Source of the DNA: Glandiceps talaboti
Taxonomy: Eukaryota; Hemichordata; Enteropneusta; Spengelidae
Direction of reading: 5' to 3'
Assembly (NCBI RefSeq): GCF_964340395.1
Contig: NC_135553.1
Coordinates: forward strand, 3,552,001-3,616,000
Length of the DNA: 64,000 nt
Both the position numbers and the translations under genes were made by a program. A model generated the notes under the pieces. The model saw only the letters and a program-made list of their open reading frames with translations. It was not told where the DNA came from and ran no database searches. This document shows, one piece after another, positions 1 through 13,428 of this stretch (its first letter is position 1; every line of letters starts with the position of its first letter).

Positions 1-71
1 TACTTAGTGATAAACAAGTAGGATATTTAAGTTACATATTAATAATTTATTTTTTACATCTTTTAAATCAG

Positions 72-3000
72 TCATTCAATGGAAGTCAAGAAAGTTAAGG
101 ATATCCAGGCTGCAGCTGAAAAGATAAGAAGAGAAAGGTGGATTGATGAAAAAACTAAGAAAATTAAGGTAAGGTATTTGTGGGAAGTTAGATTGGGGGA
201 AAACAAAGCGTATTTTGAGATGAAATGTGGAGAATTAAAGGAATACTTCAACAATGTTAGATGGTATCTTTGTGGTCAGTTTATGAAATGGACTCTGATG
301 CAGAACTGAACACTTGTCATAGGACAAGTGAATTGAGTTCCATAGACTTGTGACATCACTCAGAAATCCTTGTGTTCCTAGAGTATTCTGGGATACATAT
401 TTAACCGGTTTAAATAAAACTTGCATTTCAGGAAATCACTGTAAAGGGTCTAGAACCTGAAATCCAGAGACTTATAGCCAAACACAAGGGAGAAGTAAAG
501 AAAATTAAAACTATACATGAAGCTGAATTGCTACAAGCTGAGGAAAGAGCTGGTCAGAAGTACATCAAACACATAGAAGAACTCCGAGATCAGTTAGCTG
601 ATGAAAAAGAATCTGCCTGTAATAGAGAAAGAGAACTTGCGAAACAAAGGTAGGTGACTTAATGTTATACTGCCAGAAATTGTTGTCATCTCTAATATAA
701 TATTTTACCACCACCTAGGTGTGTCATACTCGTAGATATACATATGAATCAGAAATGAAATATCTTCAATGCCAGTCCTTTCCAAGTTGTCATATTTTTA
801 ATTGTAAGAGTAGAGTAGCTGACTTGTCATTTGCTCATTACTTGTTTGATCCTTGCTGTTAGCATTTTGATGGCTTGAATATGGACCTGTTTTCCACCGT
901 AATAGCTGTCACTGATGGTGTAGCAAGGACAGAGTGAATCACAAATATCTATTTTGTATGATGTAGGTATGAAAAGCAGTTAGAAGAAGAAGAATCAGCA
1001 TTTCAGCAACAAAGACGAAGACTTTATGCTGAGATACAGGACGAAAAAGATAGATTATCTGAACAATCAAGACGACAAAAACAAGAACTTGACAGGTTAC
1101 AATTACAAATGGAAGAGAATAACAGGAAAGCACTAAATACTATGAGATCAGAATATGAAAAGAACAGAGAAGAAGCTGAAAGGAGACACATGGTAAGTTG
1201 GCTATCACATCAATGTTGTATTTAGAGAATCCTAGCTGAATTCAGCCATTGTATGTGAAATCTTGAAATGGCACAAACTGAGATTATAAGTTATTTGACT
1301 TGAGAAAAAATATTTACATAAACACAGTCATTTAAATTGAAATTGTATTCTGACATTGTTACTTTAGCAAAGCATGCTTGATAGCATAGTAGAGTTTTTC
1401 TTGACACTTTGATATGCATAGGATGAATTATTCCATGTATGTCATTGTATTGTAGTCTGGCAATAGCAAGTGATCGTTTTGAATACAACAGATAGTGTTT
1501 AATCTAAAGCAAAACTTATGCTCCAAAACATAGAAACTCAGCTTGTGCTCCTTGACTGTTAATAATTCTTTCAAGAGAAGACTAGACAACAGTGTTTACA
1601 TATATTTGATAGATTAGTAGTATTGGTTTCCAAGTTTGTCTGTATGTTTACTACATTGAATGTAATATTTGAATAATGGTTATTTGCAGTCTGAAGTAAG
1701 AGATCTTGAAGAAAGACTCAAAGTTGAGAAACAAGCATGGGAAGAAAACTACATGAAGAAACAGGTAGGATTTGATACAACAATATAAATCAGTGTTGTA
1801 ACAGTTTGAGACTTAATGATTGATATAGCTGGGATTCAGTCTGTGTCTGTGTCTGTGTCTGTGTTTGTTTGTGTGTGTGTGTATGTCTGTGTCTGTGTCT
1901 GTGTCTGTGTCTGTGTCTGTGTCTGTGTCTGTGTCTGTGTAGTAATGTGCATGCCTGCATTGGCTTATGCTTACATCATGTGTGTATTTCTCTGTGTATC
2001 CCAGTGCAAATTTGCATGTATTTATGCTTACACTGTGTGTGTATATTTCTGAATTCAGAATTTATGTACTCTCTACTCTTTTAAAAATGCTTCCAATGCT
2101 TCAAATATGATCCACAGATAAAGTAGTCTGCACATAATCTTCATGTTAATGAGATAATTTGCCTAAACTATAAGTTTGGAGGAGAATGAGGCAAACCCAT
2201 GTTGTTACAATTCTTACTCTGTGTTTACAGGAAACATGGCTGCTTTCCAAAGAGAGAGAGTTGAAGGACAATGTGAGACGTGACAGAGACAAAGAAATAG
2301 AATTAGTTATTCAGAGACTAGAAGATGACAACATATCAGCTAGGGAAGAATGTGAGAGAGCTGCTGAAAACAGAATAAAGTAAGAATCCAGTAATGTTAT
2401 TATGTTAGTTTTTATATAACACTTTCCCGCACTTTGTTCAAAGCACTTTACAATTATTACCCCTGGCATGGATTTATGTTGGCACAACGGCCCTTTATAC
2501 TTCTCGACTTCCTGGAGAGCATACAATCCATTGCAACCTGTAGATTACAAGCCATCCACTCTAACCATTCAACCATCATGACACCACATTATGTAGAGTA
2601 TACAGTATAATGCAAATGTATTTATTTCTATGTTAGGATTTATTTTAAAATTGCACGAGCTGCAACAAGAATGATTTTTGAAACTATTTTGTTATATATA
2701 TTTAGTACTTAATTGTAATATCGTACACCTTGCACAGTATTGAATCTCCTGTAGGTAAAGAGTGTGTAGCAGTATCCATAGTATGGTACAAAATATCCAA
2801 TCAGATTGATTTTCAGGTCCGCACCCAAGATCAGAACCCTCTGGCAGGATTAGAAAAAAATCACATCACTGCATTTTGCTGAAATTTGGGACCTTTAATT
2901 AAACAAATGGTTGACAGTTTCCTTCCGACTTCAGTTGTCATTTAAAAGTCATTCGAACTGTTAAAGTATGATTATGAAATGAAAGTATCATGTACTCATA

Positions 3001-4959
3001 CACCATACTTTTTGTTTCCTTTCTTTTAAATTTGTAACTGACCAACTGCCCCCATCATTTTTTAAGGTGTTATGATGAGAAACATAGAGTTAATCAAGAC
3101 TACCCTAAGACCTTGCTCAGTGATTGTGATGTAATATGTTGTGTTTGTCAGGAAATAAAAAACATGATATCCACCACTGAGTTTCATCTGTGATCATTTT
3201 ACTGTAAATAATGACATTTTGATTACCGGTAATGTAACTTTCTTATCTGTAGGCGTATCAGAGACAAATATGAAGCAGAACTGAAAGAAGTGGAACGGTC
3301 AGAGAGAAACACTCAAGAAAGATTAAATGATCTCAAAGCTAGATTAGCCAATGTAGAAGGAGAAAATATAAGACTCCGAGGACTACTTAGTCAAAAAGAA
3401 CAAGAAGTAGATGACATTAAAGAAGTAAGTAATAATTCTTGTACATTTCTACTAAATTTTATGCAATTCAAAACCCAGGAAGCTGTAAAGCAGTCAATCA
3501 TGACTTTTGCCAACTTGCAGCTGAAAATGTAGTAATCAGATTATTTTGTAAAAGAAGGGGTGTGGGTGTGGGTGTGGGTACCTGAAGAACACTGCCTTAA
3601 ATGTAATAACAGTTCTTCACAGAATAAATCCTCAATTGTCAACCTTTTTGTCAACTTTATTCTATAGTTTAGCATCCTTAACCTGGGTAACATTGTCAAC
3701 CATTTCATCAACTTTATTCTGTAGTTTAGCATCCCTAACCTGGGTGTCATTGTCTAAATCATTTCATTTGAGTTTTACAACAAGCTATGGTACACACAAT
3801 ATATATTGGTTCCAGTGTTCATATGATAGACACGTTTTACTATGCACGAGTTTATCATATGTGTGGACATTTATCAACAACAATATCTTTGTCCACAAGC
3901 ATTTTGTTCTGAATATTTGTATCTTCATCCACACTAAGAGAGCATTAAAAATTTCTATTCTTTTGAATATCTTCTCTCAACTAGGACTGTGACAGGTTAA
4001 CTAGGGAGAGAAAGAATGTACAAGATGTTGTCAGACAAGAATTTGCTGACAGATTGGTAGAAACAGAGGAAGAGAACAAGAGAGTGAAAAGAGAGATGTC
4101 TGAGATGAGAGCCAGACATAAATTGGAGATTGAAAGAATTCAGAAAGATAAGGAAGAAGAAATGGCAGAAGTCCACACAAGGTAAATAAATTGTCCATTC
4201 ATTTCTGATGTGAGTTGTAGGAAAGATTGCATTACTGTTTTCTTTAACTGGTATAAACTTTCAGTTGAAATCAGATATGTCATAAAATAACAATAAATTA
4301 TGTTTAACAGGTCATGTTGTCGTGATGGAGGAAATATTTTGGTATATCTATGTGAATAACTTTCTTGAATAACAGGTACTACAAATAAAATGAATAATTG
4401 CGCTGGTGATATTGGATTCTGAGTTCTCTTGTTTCAAAAAGAATGATTTTAAATCAAATTTTTATCTTTTATTAAATGAATCTAGACTGGTAAACTGAAA
4501 GACAAAATGGAAAGCAATGTAATAATAAATGATGTTGTTTTGAATTCTGATTCATACTCCAGCTGATTGAAGTAAAATTTGATATACTTGACAGCTGGTA
4601 TTTGCTATATGAAGTGGTACCACGGTTGTGTTATGTTGTATGCATATTAATGAACTTCATTGCATATTTCTTTAAATTGATGTCCTGCTTCAAAATGGAG
4701 TTACAGAAATCTGCATAACTGTACACCCATGCAGAATATTATAATTCACCAATAATATCCAAGACCGTTATGTATCTGAGAGTGCAATCAAGTAATATAG
4801 ACTCTCCATTTCATTAACAGGGTGAAACAAGCTATAGTGAAGAAAGAAGATACTGTCTCTCAACTAAAACAACAACATGCATCTGCTGTTAAACGAGCAG
4901 ACCATCTTGAATCTCTCCTTGAACAACAAAGAAAGCAGTTACTTCATCTCAAAAAATAG
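72..4959 (+). CDS. CEP131: CEP131 (AZI1), C-terminal exons; 5' end lies outside the window
   Basis: CEP131 is a centriolar-satellite and basal-body protein needed for cilia and flagella. Eight exons were rebuilt: 72-168, 432-649, 967-1192, 1690-1764, 2231-2379, 3253-3424, 3985-4181 and 4821-4959. All have GT-AG borders and all phases agree. They give the last 423 residues. The product is almost pure charged coiled coil (E/K/R/Q heptads). It shares long stretches with the C-terminus of human CEP131 as I remember it: GLEPEIQRLIA, AWEENYMKKQETWLL, RDKEIELVIQRLE, RIRDKYEAELKE, VRQEFADRLVETEEE, and the closing KRADHLESLLEQQRKQLL. The stop TAG is at 4957-4959. The gene enters from the left edge, so the N-terminal exons and promoter are not seen. 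Nothing looks broken. Identification is strong because the order of all the conserved blocks is kept. Confidence 0.95.
1836..1950. repeat. (TGTCTG)n/(TG)n microsatellite in a CEP131 intron
   Basis: A run of TGTCTG hexamers and TG dimers lies between the exons ending at 1764 and starting at 2231. The open frames across it are a by-product of the repeat. Confidence 0.9.
2396..2592 (-). mobile_element. SINE copy 1, internally deleted
   Basis: Read on the minus strand, this matches the head (about 55 bases) and the 3' third of the SINE at 6562-6936, with the middle missing. The join falls where both flanks read GTTGCA/TGCAATGG, so a microhomology deletion is likely. The 3' tail lies about 17 bases from the splice donor at 2380 in the CEP131 intron. 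Confidence 0.75.
2640..2860. repeat. Diverged dispersed repeat related to the element at 8110-8591
   Basis: The blocks TTTTAAAATTGCAC, TTGAATCTCC, CATAGTATGG and ATATCCAATCAGATTGATTT recur in the same order and strand, with changes, at 8117-8290. This copy sits in a CEP131 intron. I could not find a matching right end, so its borders are approximate. Confidence 0.5.
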
Positions 4960-6236
4960 TGTAACTCTACATAGTCATATTAAAACTTTTTAGTCACTTA
5001 TAGGTAACTTTGGAATCCTAATGAAATGGACTCTTCTTTTATGAGAATTACTTTTATACATGTAGAAACTAAGCATTTTACTATACACTATTATATGCAT
5101 AACAATTGTGAGGTATATTCAAATGAGGTAATTTGCATATTCATATGCAAGGTAATTACTATGCATTTCCTTTTAGTACAAGAGACAAGCCAAGATGTTG
5201 TAACTTTTATGTAATATAGCAGTGGCTAGTTAATATTTTTTTTTTTTAAATGGATAAGATTTTCTGCTTTCACTCACAGGGAAATAAGAGATCAGCTTTA
5301 CCTTAAATTGTCAAATGGATATTATACTTACAATGTAAACATTTATCCATTGATTTAATATGAGACAGTAATTTTGAATCTAACGGTACTTACCATTTTA
5401 CAGTTATTACATCCGAACAGTCAAAACCAGTAGAATTTCTCTCAGTACAGTTCATTCCACATACCTTCAGTAAATTTATTATTCAACACCATGACCTTAC
5501 ATTTCTTATAATGTTTTTTATGCATCTCAAAAAAAACAAAAAACTTATTTTTGGCATTCTCAGATGTAATTTTACTGTTTAATTATATATTTTTAAGAGC
5601 TATGTTGTATTGACTTAATTTGTGATCTCAGATATGATCTTATTTATATCTTAGGCTTTTAAATAATAGTGCATATGCTTGAAGTAACGTATATTATTCA
5701 AAATTTATAACAGGCAGCTCGGTATATATCAGTGTACAACAGGGCAAACTGGGCTTTCGGCTAACTAAGACAAAAAATTTGTGCTGGCATCAGTATTAAA
5801 TTTGCACTCCAACCTCTAAAGAAGTGTTTTGCTTCCCCAATGAACATGAGATACACTAATATTTAGAAAACCCCAGCTGTTGTAGGACTGCACTAAGTAG
5901 GGGCTGTGCAAAGAATATTATATTTTATTCATTAGTAAATGATGTATTCCTTGTGACAATTAGTTTACAAACAATGCAATGGAGTTGAAGAATTATTACA
6001 AAATTGTTATCCAAACCTCATTATTTCTTTTCAAATTATACAATTATTCTTTACAAGATGTAAATTTCTCACTGCTGTATGTTTCTCTGTACATAGTGTT
6101 TTGTAAATTAAGTTGTCTTGTTTTGGACTAGGTTGCCGAAATGTGTCAAACACAGAAAATAAAAGTATTACTATCACACAATCTGATTTAGTGAAAGAGA
6201 ATTCTTAAGATTACTGATTGTTGTAGTATGTTATTA
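4960..6236 (+). other. CEP131 3' UTR and downstream flank
   Basis: This is A+T-rich sequence without a convincing ORF after the CEP131 stop. An AATAAA hexamer at 6158-6163 follows a T-rich stretch and is the best candidate polyadenylation signal, implying a 3' UTR of about 1.2 kb. This is inference from position and motif only. Confidence 0.4.
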
Positions 6237-6530
6237 CGTAAACCCTATGTGTGGGGTCACTTGAGAATGTTGTTTGACCTCTTTCAGTACCCTACCTGTA
6301 GGGTCTCTGAGAATGTTGTTTGACCTGTTTCAATACCCAACCTGTAGGGTCTCTGGTAATGTTTTTTGACCTGTTTCAATACCCTACCTGTAGGGTCCCT
6401 GAGAATGTTGTTTGACCTGTTTCAATACCCTACCTGTAGGGTCTCTGGTAATGTTTTTTGACCTCTTTCAGTACCCTACCTGTAGGGTCTCTGAGAATGT
6501 TGTTTGACTTGTTTCAGTACCCAACCTGTA
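6237..6530. repeat. Minisatellite, about 46-bp unit, roughly six copies
   Basis: Each unit carries GAATGTTGTTTGACCTGTTT followed by CAATACCCTACCTGTAGGGT. Units with CTGAGAATGTTG and CTGGTAATGTTT alternate, which suggests a dimeric higher-order unit. The CCTACCTGTAGGG part is itself nearly palindromic. Confidence 0.9.
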
Positions 6531-6561
6531 AGTCTGGCAACAACAGCATAGTGTTTGCTGT

Positions 6562-6936
6562 GTGGAGTCATGATGGGTGAATGGTTAGTGTGACCGGCTT
6601 GGAACCTACAGGTTGCAGGTTCGAGCCCCGTCGCTGCCTGCTGTTTGTTTCTGAGTGGCTAAAGTCCTTGGGCAAGATTTGAACCACGACTGTGCCTCAG
6701 TCAACCCAGCTGTATAACTGGGGACCTGGTAGGATGTAGGTTGCAATGTGAAGGCTTTAATCCTATGCACTTAAATGGCTGCAATGGATTGTATGCTCCC
6801 CGGGGAGTTGAGGAAGACTAAAGGGCCGATGTGCTGTTCTGATCCGAGCCAGGGGTAATAATTGTAAAGCGCTTTGAGCACGGAGTGGGAAAGCGCTATA
6901 TAAGAACCCAACATTATTATTATTATAACATTATAG
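6562..6936 (+). mobile_element. SINE copy 2, near full length, tRNA-derived head
   Basis: The head has an A-box-like TGGTTAGTGTGACCGG (6582-6597) and a B-box-like GGTTCGAGCC (6618-6627), as in a tRNA-type RNA polymerase III promoter. A body of about 230 bases follows, then a 3' end with paired AAGCGCTTTGAGC and GAAAGCGCTATATAA motifs and a short ATTATTATT tail. Tails of this type occur in SINEs mobilised by L2/CR1-like LINEs. Copies 1 and 3 (48030-48318) confirm that it is a dispersed family. Confidence 0.85.
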
Positions 6937-7541
6937 ATGTCAACAGAGGAAACATAGTTGTACAAGTCTTGATTGGTTGTAACAAGCATCTTGAGTGTAG
7001 TATGTTGATGTTGACCATATTGCAGTACAGCCAAAAATATGGTTTCGTTGCTGTTGAATCATAATATTTTGCAGTAGTTCCGAACTCAGAGCGTAATTAA
7101 GTTACCTGGTATATTTCAACTAAATCACTCAGCCTCCTTCAGTGATTATATACAGTACAATGATCTAGACTTGTCACATGACTGCAGGAAGGTGTTAGAT
7201 ACTACTGGTATTTCCATTCCCTCATTCCTGTTACATGTAATTGATGGGCATTGCTGTTTACTACTACCTAATGTAATGCTTTGCGGTTACCATAAAAGAC
7301 ATCATATATAAGAAACCCAATGTAGGGTGATGCTGCAATCAATAATAAACACTGAGGACAACTTGTCTCTTTGTTTATATAGACATAAAGTTTGTCTGTT
7401 TCTAGAGTAAACACCATGTGATCCTCGCTTGACCTGTACTAAAGTTGTGAATGCTTCAGTGTTGACTATCTTGGCCTTCAGTTGTAAAGATGTTTTGACT
7501 TTACATACACTATGCCATACTTGTGAAAAGCCATACACATG

Positions 7542-7542
7542 T

Positions 7543-7588
<46 letters not shown>
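7542..7588. repeat. (TG)n microsatellite
   Basis: A pure TG dinucleotide run of about 45 bases. It accounts for the cysteine/valine-rich and threonine/histidine-rich open frames on the two strands. Confidence 0.95.
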
Positions 7589-7589
<1 letters not shown>

Positions 7590-8109
7590 ATTAGAGCCAT
7601 CACTTGCAAAATGCACCTTACTGAAGATGGCAGAACACATTAATGGGGAGAACAGCCATACAACTACAAGGTACAACTACCAGCCTTGCGGATTTTGATA
7701 AAAAAGAACAACAACACAAGAATACAGTTTGAATACAACCTGTACCACATTTCTTTTAATGATCGAATAAACATTTTCATAATTTACACTTCAACTAATA
7801 AATATTTTCTGACAATTCACAAATCAGTCCCACCCTCTATGATTCATCAACACTATTTTAGACGGACTCTTCAAGTTTCATAACTTGATTTACACTTTAC
7901 ACCAGAAAATGTTGCTGACATATACTCTGCTATAATGTCAATATAATACTAGTACACTCTTCAAAAGCACACACAAATGATGCCACCTATCACTTCCTAT
8001 TGGCCATCATACATGACCCCAGACCCCAAAGTTGATCTAATTTACATAACTATATATCAGAGATTACAAGAGTATGTGATTGGATAATTGTTTTAGCATG
8101 ACTTGAACA

Positions 8110-8591
8110 TGTCTGTTTTTAAAGCTGCACCTGAAATCTTCTTTGTAACTGTTTTGTCAGATATAATGACATCCTCAAAATTGTTCAGCATTAGATGCAC
8201 TGAATCTCCTTTTTTTTGAGTTTGTGTACCATAGCAGTACACATAGTATGGTTCAATATATCCAATCAAATTGATTTTAGCAGCCGCCCCAAAAATCAGC
8301 ACTGCCAATGAAACAACTTCAACTTATTACCATACTACTTCAAGATAAAATAACCTCTAATTGACATGCACAATGTCTAATTATTGGTATTTTAACAATT
8401 TTCAGTGAATATATTGTTTGTTGTCTGATTGAAAAAATAGTACTCCAGCTAGTGCACTTGTAATGGTCAAGTTAATCAACATTCTCTCTCTCTGTTCCTC
8501 TTCCTGTTGTCTTTGTAATTTTTAAAAGATTACAATAGATTATTTAGATAGCTGGAATTGTGTACTAGCTAGTGCAGCTTTAAAATAGACA
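8110..8591. mobile_element. Candidate non-autonomous DNA element with about 20-bp imperfect terminal inverted repeats
   Basis: The left end, 8110-8130, contains TTTTAAAGCTGCAC. The right end, 8572-8591, is its inverse, GTGCAGCTTTAAAA, and the TGTCT/AGACA bases outside also pair. The interior is A+T-rich, with no ORF. A diverged relative of its left half lies at 2640-2860. I see no clear target-site duplication, so the family is not assigned. Confidence 0.5.
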
Positions 8592-8753
8592 GAAGTTTGA
8601 TAACACCATGACAGTGCACCATGACAGTGCACCAGTCAGAGATCTATTCATATGATATAGTCAAACACAGATTATCTCAGTCATTGTACAATCTAACACA
8701 TTTGTAAGTTAAGTTTTTTAAGTGTACACCAACAATCTTCCCGTACACTGCAA

Positions 8754-9271
8754 ATGACTGTGTTACATCTGTTCACTATTCTATAACTTGTTACCAATAC
8801 AGACTGGAATAGTATAGGAGTATAGTTGAGTAACAGAGTCAGTATGGCAATACTGTCAAATTTTACACATGTAACTCGCATACACATCTCATGGTGGTCA
8901 GCTATACTGTCAAATTTTACACATGTAACTCGCATACACATCTCATGGTGGTCAGCTATACTGTCAAATTTTACACATGTAACTCGCATACACATCTCAT
9001 GGTGGTCAGCTATACTGTCAAATTTTACACATGTAACTCGCATACACATCTCATGGTGGTCAGCTATACTGTCAAATTTTACACATGTAACTCGCATACA
9101 CATCTCATGGTGGTCAGCTATACTGTCAAATTTTAATTCACACAGTCACATCTCACGATGGTCAGCAATACTGATAGCCAGTTTATTTGCTGACTCTGTT
9201 ACTCAACTACACTCATTCCAGTCTGTATGGGTAACAAGTTATAGAATAGTGAACAAGTGTAACACAGTCAT
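8754..9271. mobile_element. Foldback-type element: about 85-bp inverted arms around a tandem-repeat core
   Basis: The left arm 8754-8842 and right arm 9190-9271 are inverted copies, sharing ATGACTGTGTTACA, TTCACTATTCTATAACTTGT, CAGACTGGAAT and GAGTAACAGAGTCAG. Between them, 8848-9136 holds about five and a half nearly identical 54-bp units beginning CTATACTGTCAAATTTTAC. Because 54 is a multiple of three, several frames stay open on both strands; I do not read these as genes. Known foldback transposons have this architecture. No target duplication was found. Confidence 0.75.
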
Positions 9272-12104
9272 ACATTCAGCAAGTAAACAGACTATTTAAC
9301 TGAGGTATGTGAGGAAAGCACCCTATGAAACATGCATAAACATTGCAAGAAAGCACGACAAAACTAAAACAAGACATGAAAAATACTACATAGACTACAC
9401 TGATGTCATAATTATCACCATCAATCTACTTCTTTTTCTATGATTTTTAGATTTCTCTGGATTTGTCTACATCACAGAGGGATGTGGGAGAAGTTATTTT
9501 AGGTTTTACATTAAAATGTACAAGATTTAGTATGTTGCTAGAATCATGTACCATACCAACTAGGTTTACTTAAAGCTATGAATGATAAGTTCAAACAGAA
9601 CTAACACAAATAAATTATTAGTACTAAAGAAGACAAACCATGTGTTGGTACAAAAGCAGTATAACAGCTATGAAAGTATTCACTTCAAAGTGAAACCTAA
9701 AATCAAATTTTCTTGTAAAACTTGAAATGAACACGATTACTGAGGTCATACGTCATAATCTCATAGTTTTATTTTTATCTGGGTGACTACACCACTGCAA
9801 ATCACAACTCTAAGAATTACAAAATAATCATATATAATTTGATGTTCTAGTATTTTGTACTACTTTCAAACTCTTCAAAATCACTGATATGTTATCAAGG
9901 TAATGTGAAATATTTACTGATCCAAAAAAAATATATATATGGCACATCATTCGAACATGCTTCTCTGGTACTCCCTATCTCCTTGCAACATATGGAACAG
10001 TCCAGGCAAAGTCTATGACAGGACTATTCTATTATTGGTAATAGGGTTTGTTGTAATAAAGTTATTTGCTTGGAAGGCTACTTCATTTTTTAGAACTTAC
10101 ACTGATGTGAGTAGGAAATAATGTTGAACACATTTATCCTGACACATTTAAATGCTGCCACCAGGTAAAATGATTTCAATTGTATATCTGAATAATAGTT
10201 AGACATTCTTGATTGGTTTATATGCTGTGGAAAAATTGGAACACTTTTAATGAGAATTAAAACAAAATCTTAGAACAATTTTAGTACTTGTCATTTTATT
10301 TTTTAAAATTTTTTTTTAAATGTGGACCATTAAATCCAAGATTCAAATAGCTATCCTGGTAAGAAATAAGCAATTTGCAATCCATATTGCGTTAGTCTCA
10401 GTTACCCTGACTCTCACTGCTGGGGGCTCCACTACGAGACCCCCAGATGAGAGTCTGTGGACACGTAATCCAAAGTTTTCTGCACCGAAGCTATGTCCTG
10501 AAGCAGTGTAATCTAGGAAATACTTCATATTCAACATTGCACACTGAACAATCTAGGTTCCTTCACAACAGGTTTGCATGTCTCCGTGACCAATACATCT
10601 TAGAAGAACTATGAAGATCAGGCTATGTAAGGCCATTTTTCATGACTTGGAAGAACTGTATTGCATGACTGCTAGCACAGAAAAACTTTGGATACTTTAT
10701 CCCAGACTTGTCTTGGTGGTCTGATAGTGGAGCCCTGGAATCTGGCAACCAAGACTGACACTTAGAATCCTCAGATACAAAGGACTATGGCATTATTTTT
10801 ATTGCAGTCAAATATAATCTTGGTGATTGGGATATCTTCCATGGGTGTGGGTCACCAAAACTAGATATTTGAGGTCACAAACTATGTAACAAGATTGTTC
10901 TCAAAAGTGACTGATTTACATTAATCTATGAATAGATACCATGTCCCACAATGCCCCATTCAAGATGGCCATTTCATGACTCTTACATTACTTCCTGTCT
11001 TCTACTAAGACCAAATAATCAAGATTTTAGAAACATTCATATGGTAATTAGTTCAAAGTTCAAATATCACAGTAGTAGCATGAAATGAAAAGTCCAAGAC
11101 TTTAAGCTAGAATGTAAAACACACCAGGTTGATTACCGATAAAATATTGAAATACTTTGCTGTAATCTGGAATGAGATTTATATTGCACTTTTCCTGAAA
11201 ACAACTGTCTCTTTCTCTCTCTCTCTCTTAAAATCATCGTAGTTTTCTCCTACTGTCCAACAATCATGGAATATTTTAAGATACTTGACACAAAGGATGT
11301 ATACAAATACTGCTGTATAAACACTTCTAACTGAAGTCTGCTTCCATGGATTCCATCCATTCACAACATAAAAGTTACTACTCTAAATCTGATTGCATCA
11401 TAACACATTGGTGGATGAATATGTATTCTCTTCACAGTCATCTGCTCTACATATACTTGTGTGTACAAATCTGATTGGTTGATTGGATGCCTGACCACCT
11501 GGCTATAAACCAATGACACAGTAGCAGGTGGTCAAATCCATTAACAAATGTCCATATCTTTACTTAGCTTTGGTATGCAAATCTGATATTAAACACTGAA
11601 ATGACGAGCAGATCAAAACTAATAATACAAATAAGTTACTAACGCTGACCTTTTACCCTGATCCTCCTGACCTATGACCCTTGACCTTTCAATTGAAAAC
11701 AAGAACTGGCAGTATACTAGAAATACCTTTACACTATATAGGAAACAGAACATGACCATTTGAAACCACACAAGCCAGGTAATCATGACGTTAATGATGT
11801 TGGCTGACAACCAATACTTTACAACATGAATATTTCAACTGTATACGATTGATAGATATAGATCAAAGTCATGATTACTTCTCCTTGGTCTTTTCCATGT
11901 GTCCCACTTTACCCTAGACTCTTCCAACTTTGACCTTAAAACTCAAAATTTCTGGCCAACATGTACTATTTTCACAATAAAACACAAACAATACTAATGT
12001 AAAAATATCTAACATTTCTTTAAACATAATTAATTTTTTAAAATTCTTTGTTGTCTAACACATCAGCTGCTACCTTAGACTGTAAGATATATAGTTTCAC
12101 TCCA
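9272..12104. other. Gene-free stretch, probably intergenic or distal HID1 3' UTR
   Basis: A+T-rich sequence with short open frames only. A small hairpin (CTGGGGGCTCC...GAGACCCCCAG) lies near 10418-10446. I see no coding similarity and no recognisable element. Confidence 0.4.
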
Positions 12105-12345
12105 CCCTCACTGGTGAGAGGGGTTGATGATCTGTGAGGGTGCCCTGTTACAGCATACCTTACAGACTATGGGAGAGGGGTTGACAAGCTGTGAGGGTGC
12201 CCTATTACAGCATACCTTACAGACTATGGGAGAGGGGTTGACAATCTGTGAGGGCACCCTATTAAAGCGTACCTTACAGACTACGGGAGAGGGGTTGACA
12301 ATCTGTGAGGGAGCCCTGTTACAGCGTACCTTACACACTACTGTT
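12105..12345. repeat. Minisatellite, 57-bp unit, four copies
   Basis: The unit runs GAGAGGGGTTGACAATCTG, then TGAGGGTGCCC, then TTACAG, then CATACCTTACAGACTA. It is related to the larger array at 50395-50865, which shares the TGTGAGGG(T/C)GCCCTGT and TACCTTGCAGACTATA blocks on the same strand. The period is a multiple of three, so long open frames cross it. Confidence 0.85.
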
Positions 12346-13428
12346 ACCTATAAACAAGTATAACCATTTTTGAATGATTCTCAAGGTTTGCAACATTTTG
12401 ACCCTTTAAAACAGGTCACCATCTTTTTAGGGTAGAATTACAGACTTAAAACTACAAAGTGACTGAAATGGCATACACTGCTATTTCCATGGATTGGGCT
12501 AATGATGTACATAATACAGCATTCCCTGGTTATTACAGAGTGTCTGATACTACAAAAACATAGTAGTTATGCACTAACAGTTGTAAGACCATACTCCTTC
12601 ATACATGTTTAGACTACCAGCTGAATATTGTGTAAGTACAACCCATAACACCAAAGTAATGCGTTTTCAGTATGTATCACAATCATTATAGCATCCATAC
12701 AAGTTACAACCCATAACACCAAAGTAATGCATTTTCTGTATCAATCCTCATATTAAAATCAAGTGTAAAAGTACACTCTTTCATTTGCTAATTGACCACA
12801 TTAGAAAGGCTACATGCTAGGCTTGTAAATAAACCAATTGAAACAGTATACTTTTATACTTTATAATTATATGGATGCTATAAATGAGTGTAGCACATAG
12901 AGAGAAAGAGCTTTACTTCACTGTTGTATACTATTATACTACTTGTATTATATTACCAAAAACCAAAACCAACGAAAGCAAACAATGAAAATTCTTTGAG
13001 TATGTCGATTTAAGTAATTTCTACAGCCTGGTAAATATTATTATGTATGTGAACAGATACAATGACAACTATTACTACAAGGTAAGTTACACTGTATCAT
13101 ATCTCATCAGTCAGCCTAAAATCTTTCTATTGAAACTTAAAACTAATAGATTGTTAACAGTATATAACAATTATCACCATAGCTATACTAGTATTATAAT
13201 ACTGACCTAAGGGGCATGAAACAAATTATCAGCTAACTAGGGAGACTCAAGTTCTTTTTTTGGTTTCAGAAATGGGGTGGCGACTATTACAACAACAAAA
13301 TAAAGTACACAGATTCTTTCTCGCTAGAAACTAAATTTTGGATTATGATATTTATGAAACAATTATAAGATTTAAACGTCTATTTTTCTTCCTTTACTTT
13401 ATTTTGGAATTCATTTTTTTTTGTGCTA

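Noticed and set aside
6575-6645. tRNA gene
   Set aside because: A- and B-box-like motifs are present but the sequence cannot form a proper cloverleaf with paired acceptor ends, and it continues into a SINE body found at two other loci.
8693-9299. Long repetitive ORFs on both strands (136-157 codons)
   Set aside because: They come from a 54-bp tandem repeat whose period is divisible by three, inside a foldback element. There is no start context or protein-like composition.
12108-12363. Repetitive Cys/Pro-rich ORFs
   Set aside because: They are created by a 57-bp minisatellite, open on both strands for the same reason.
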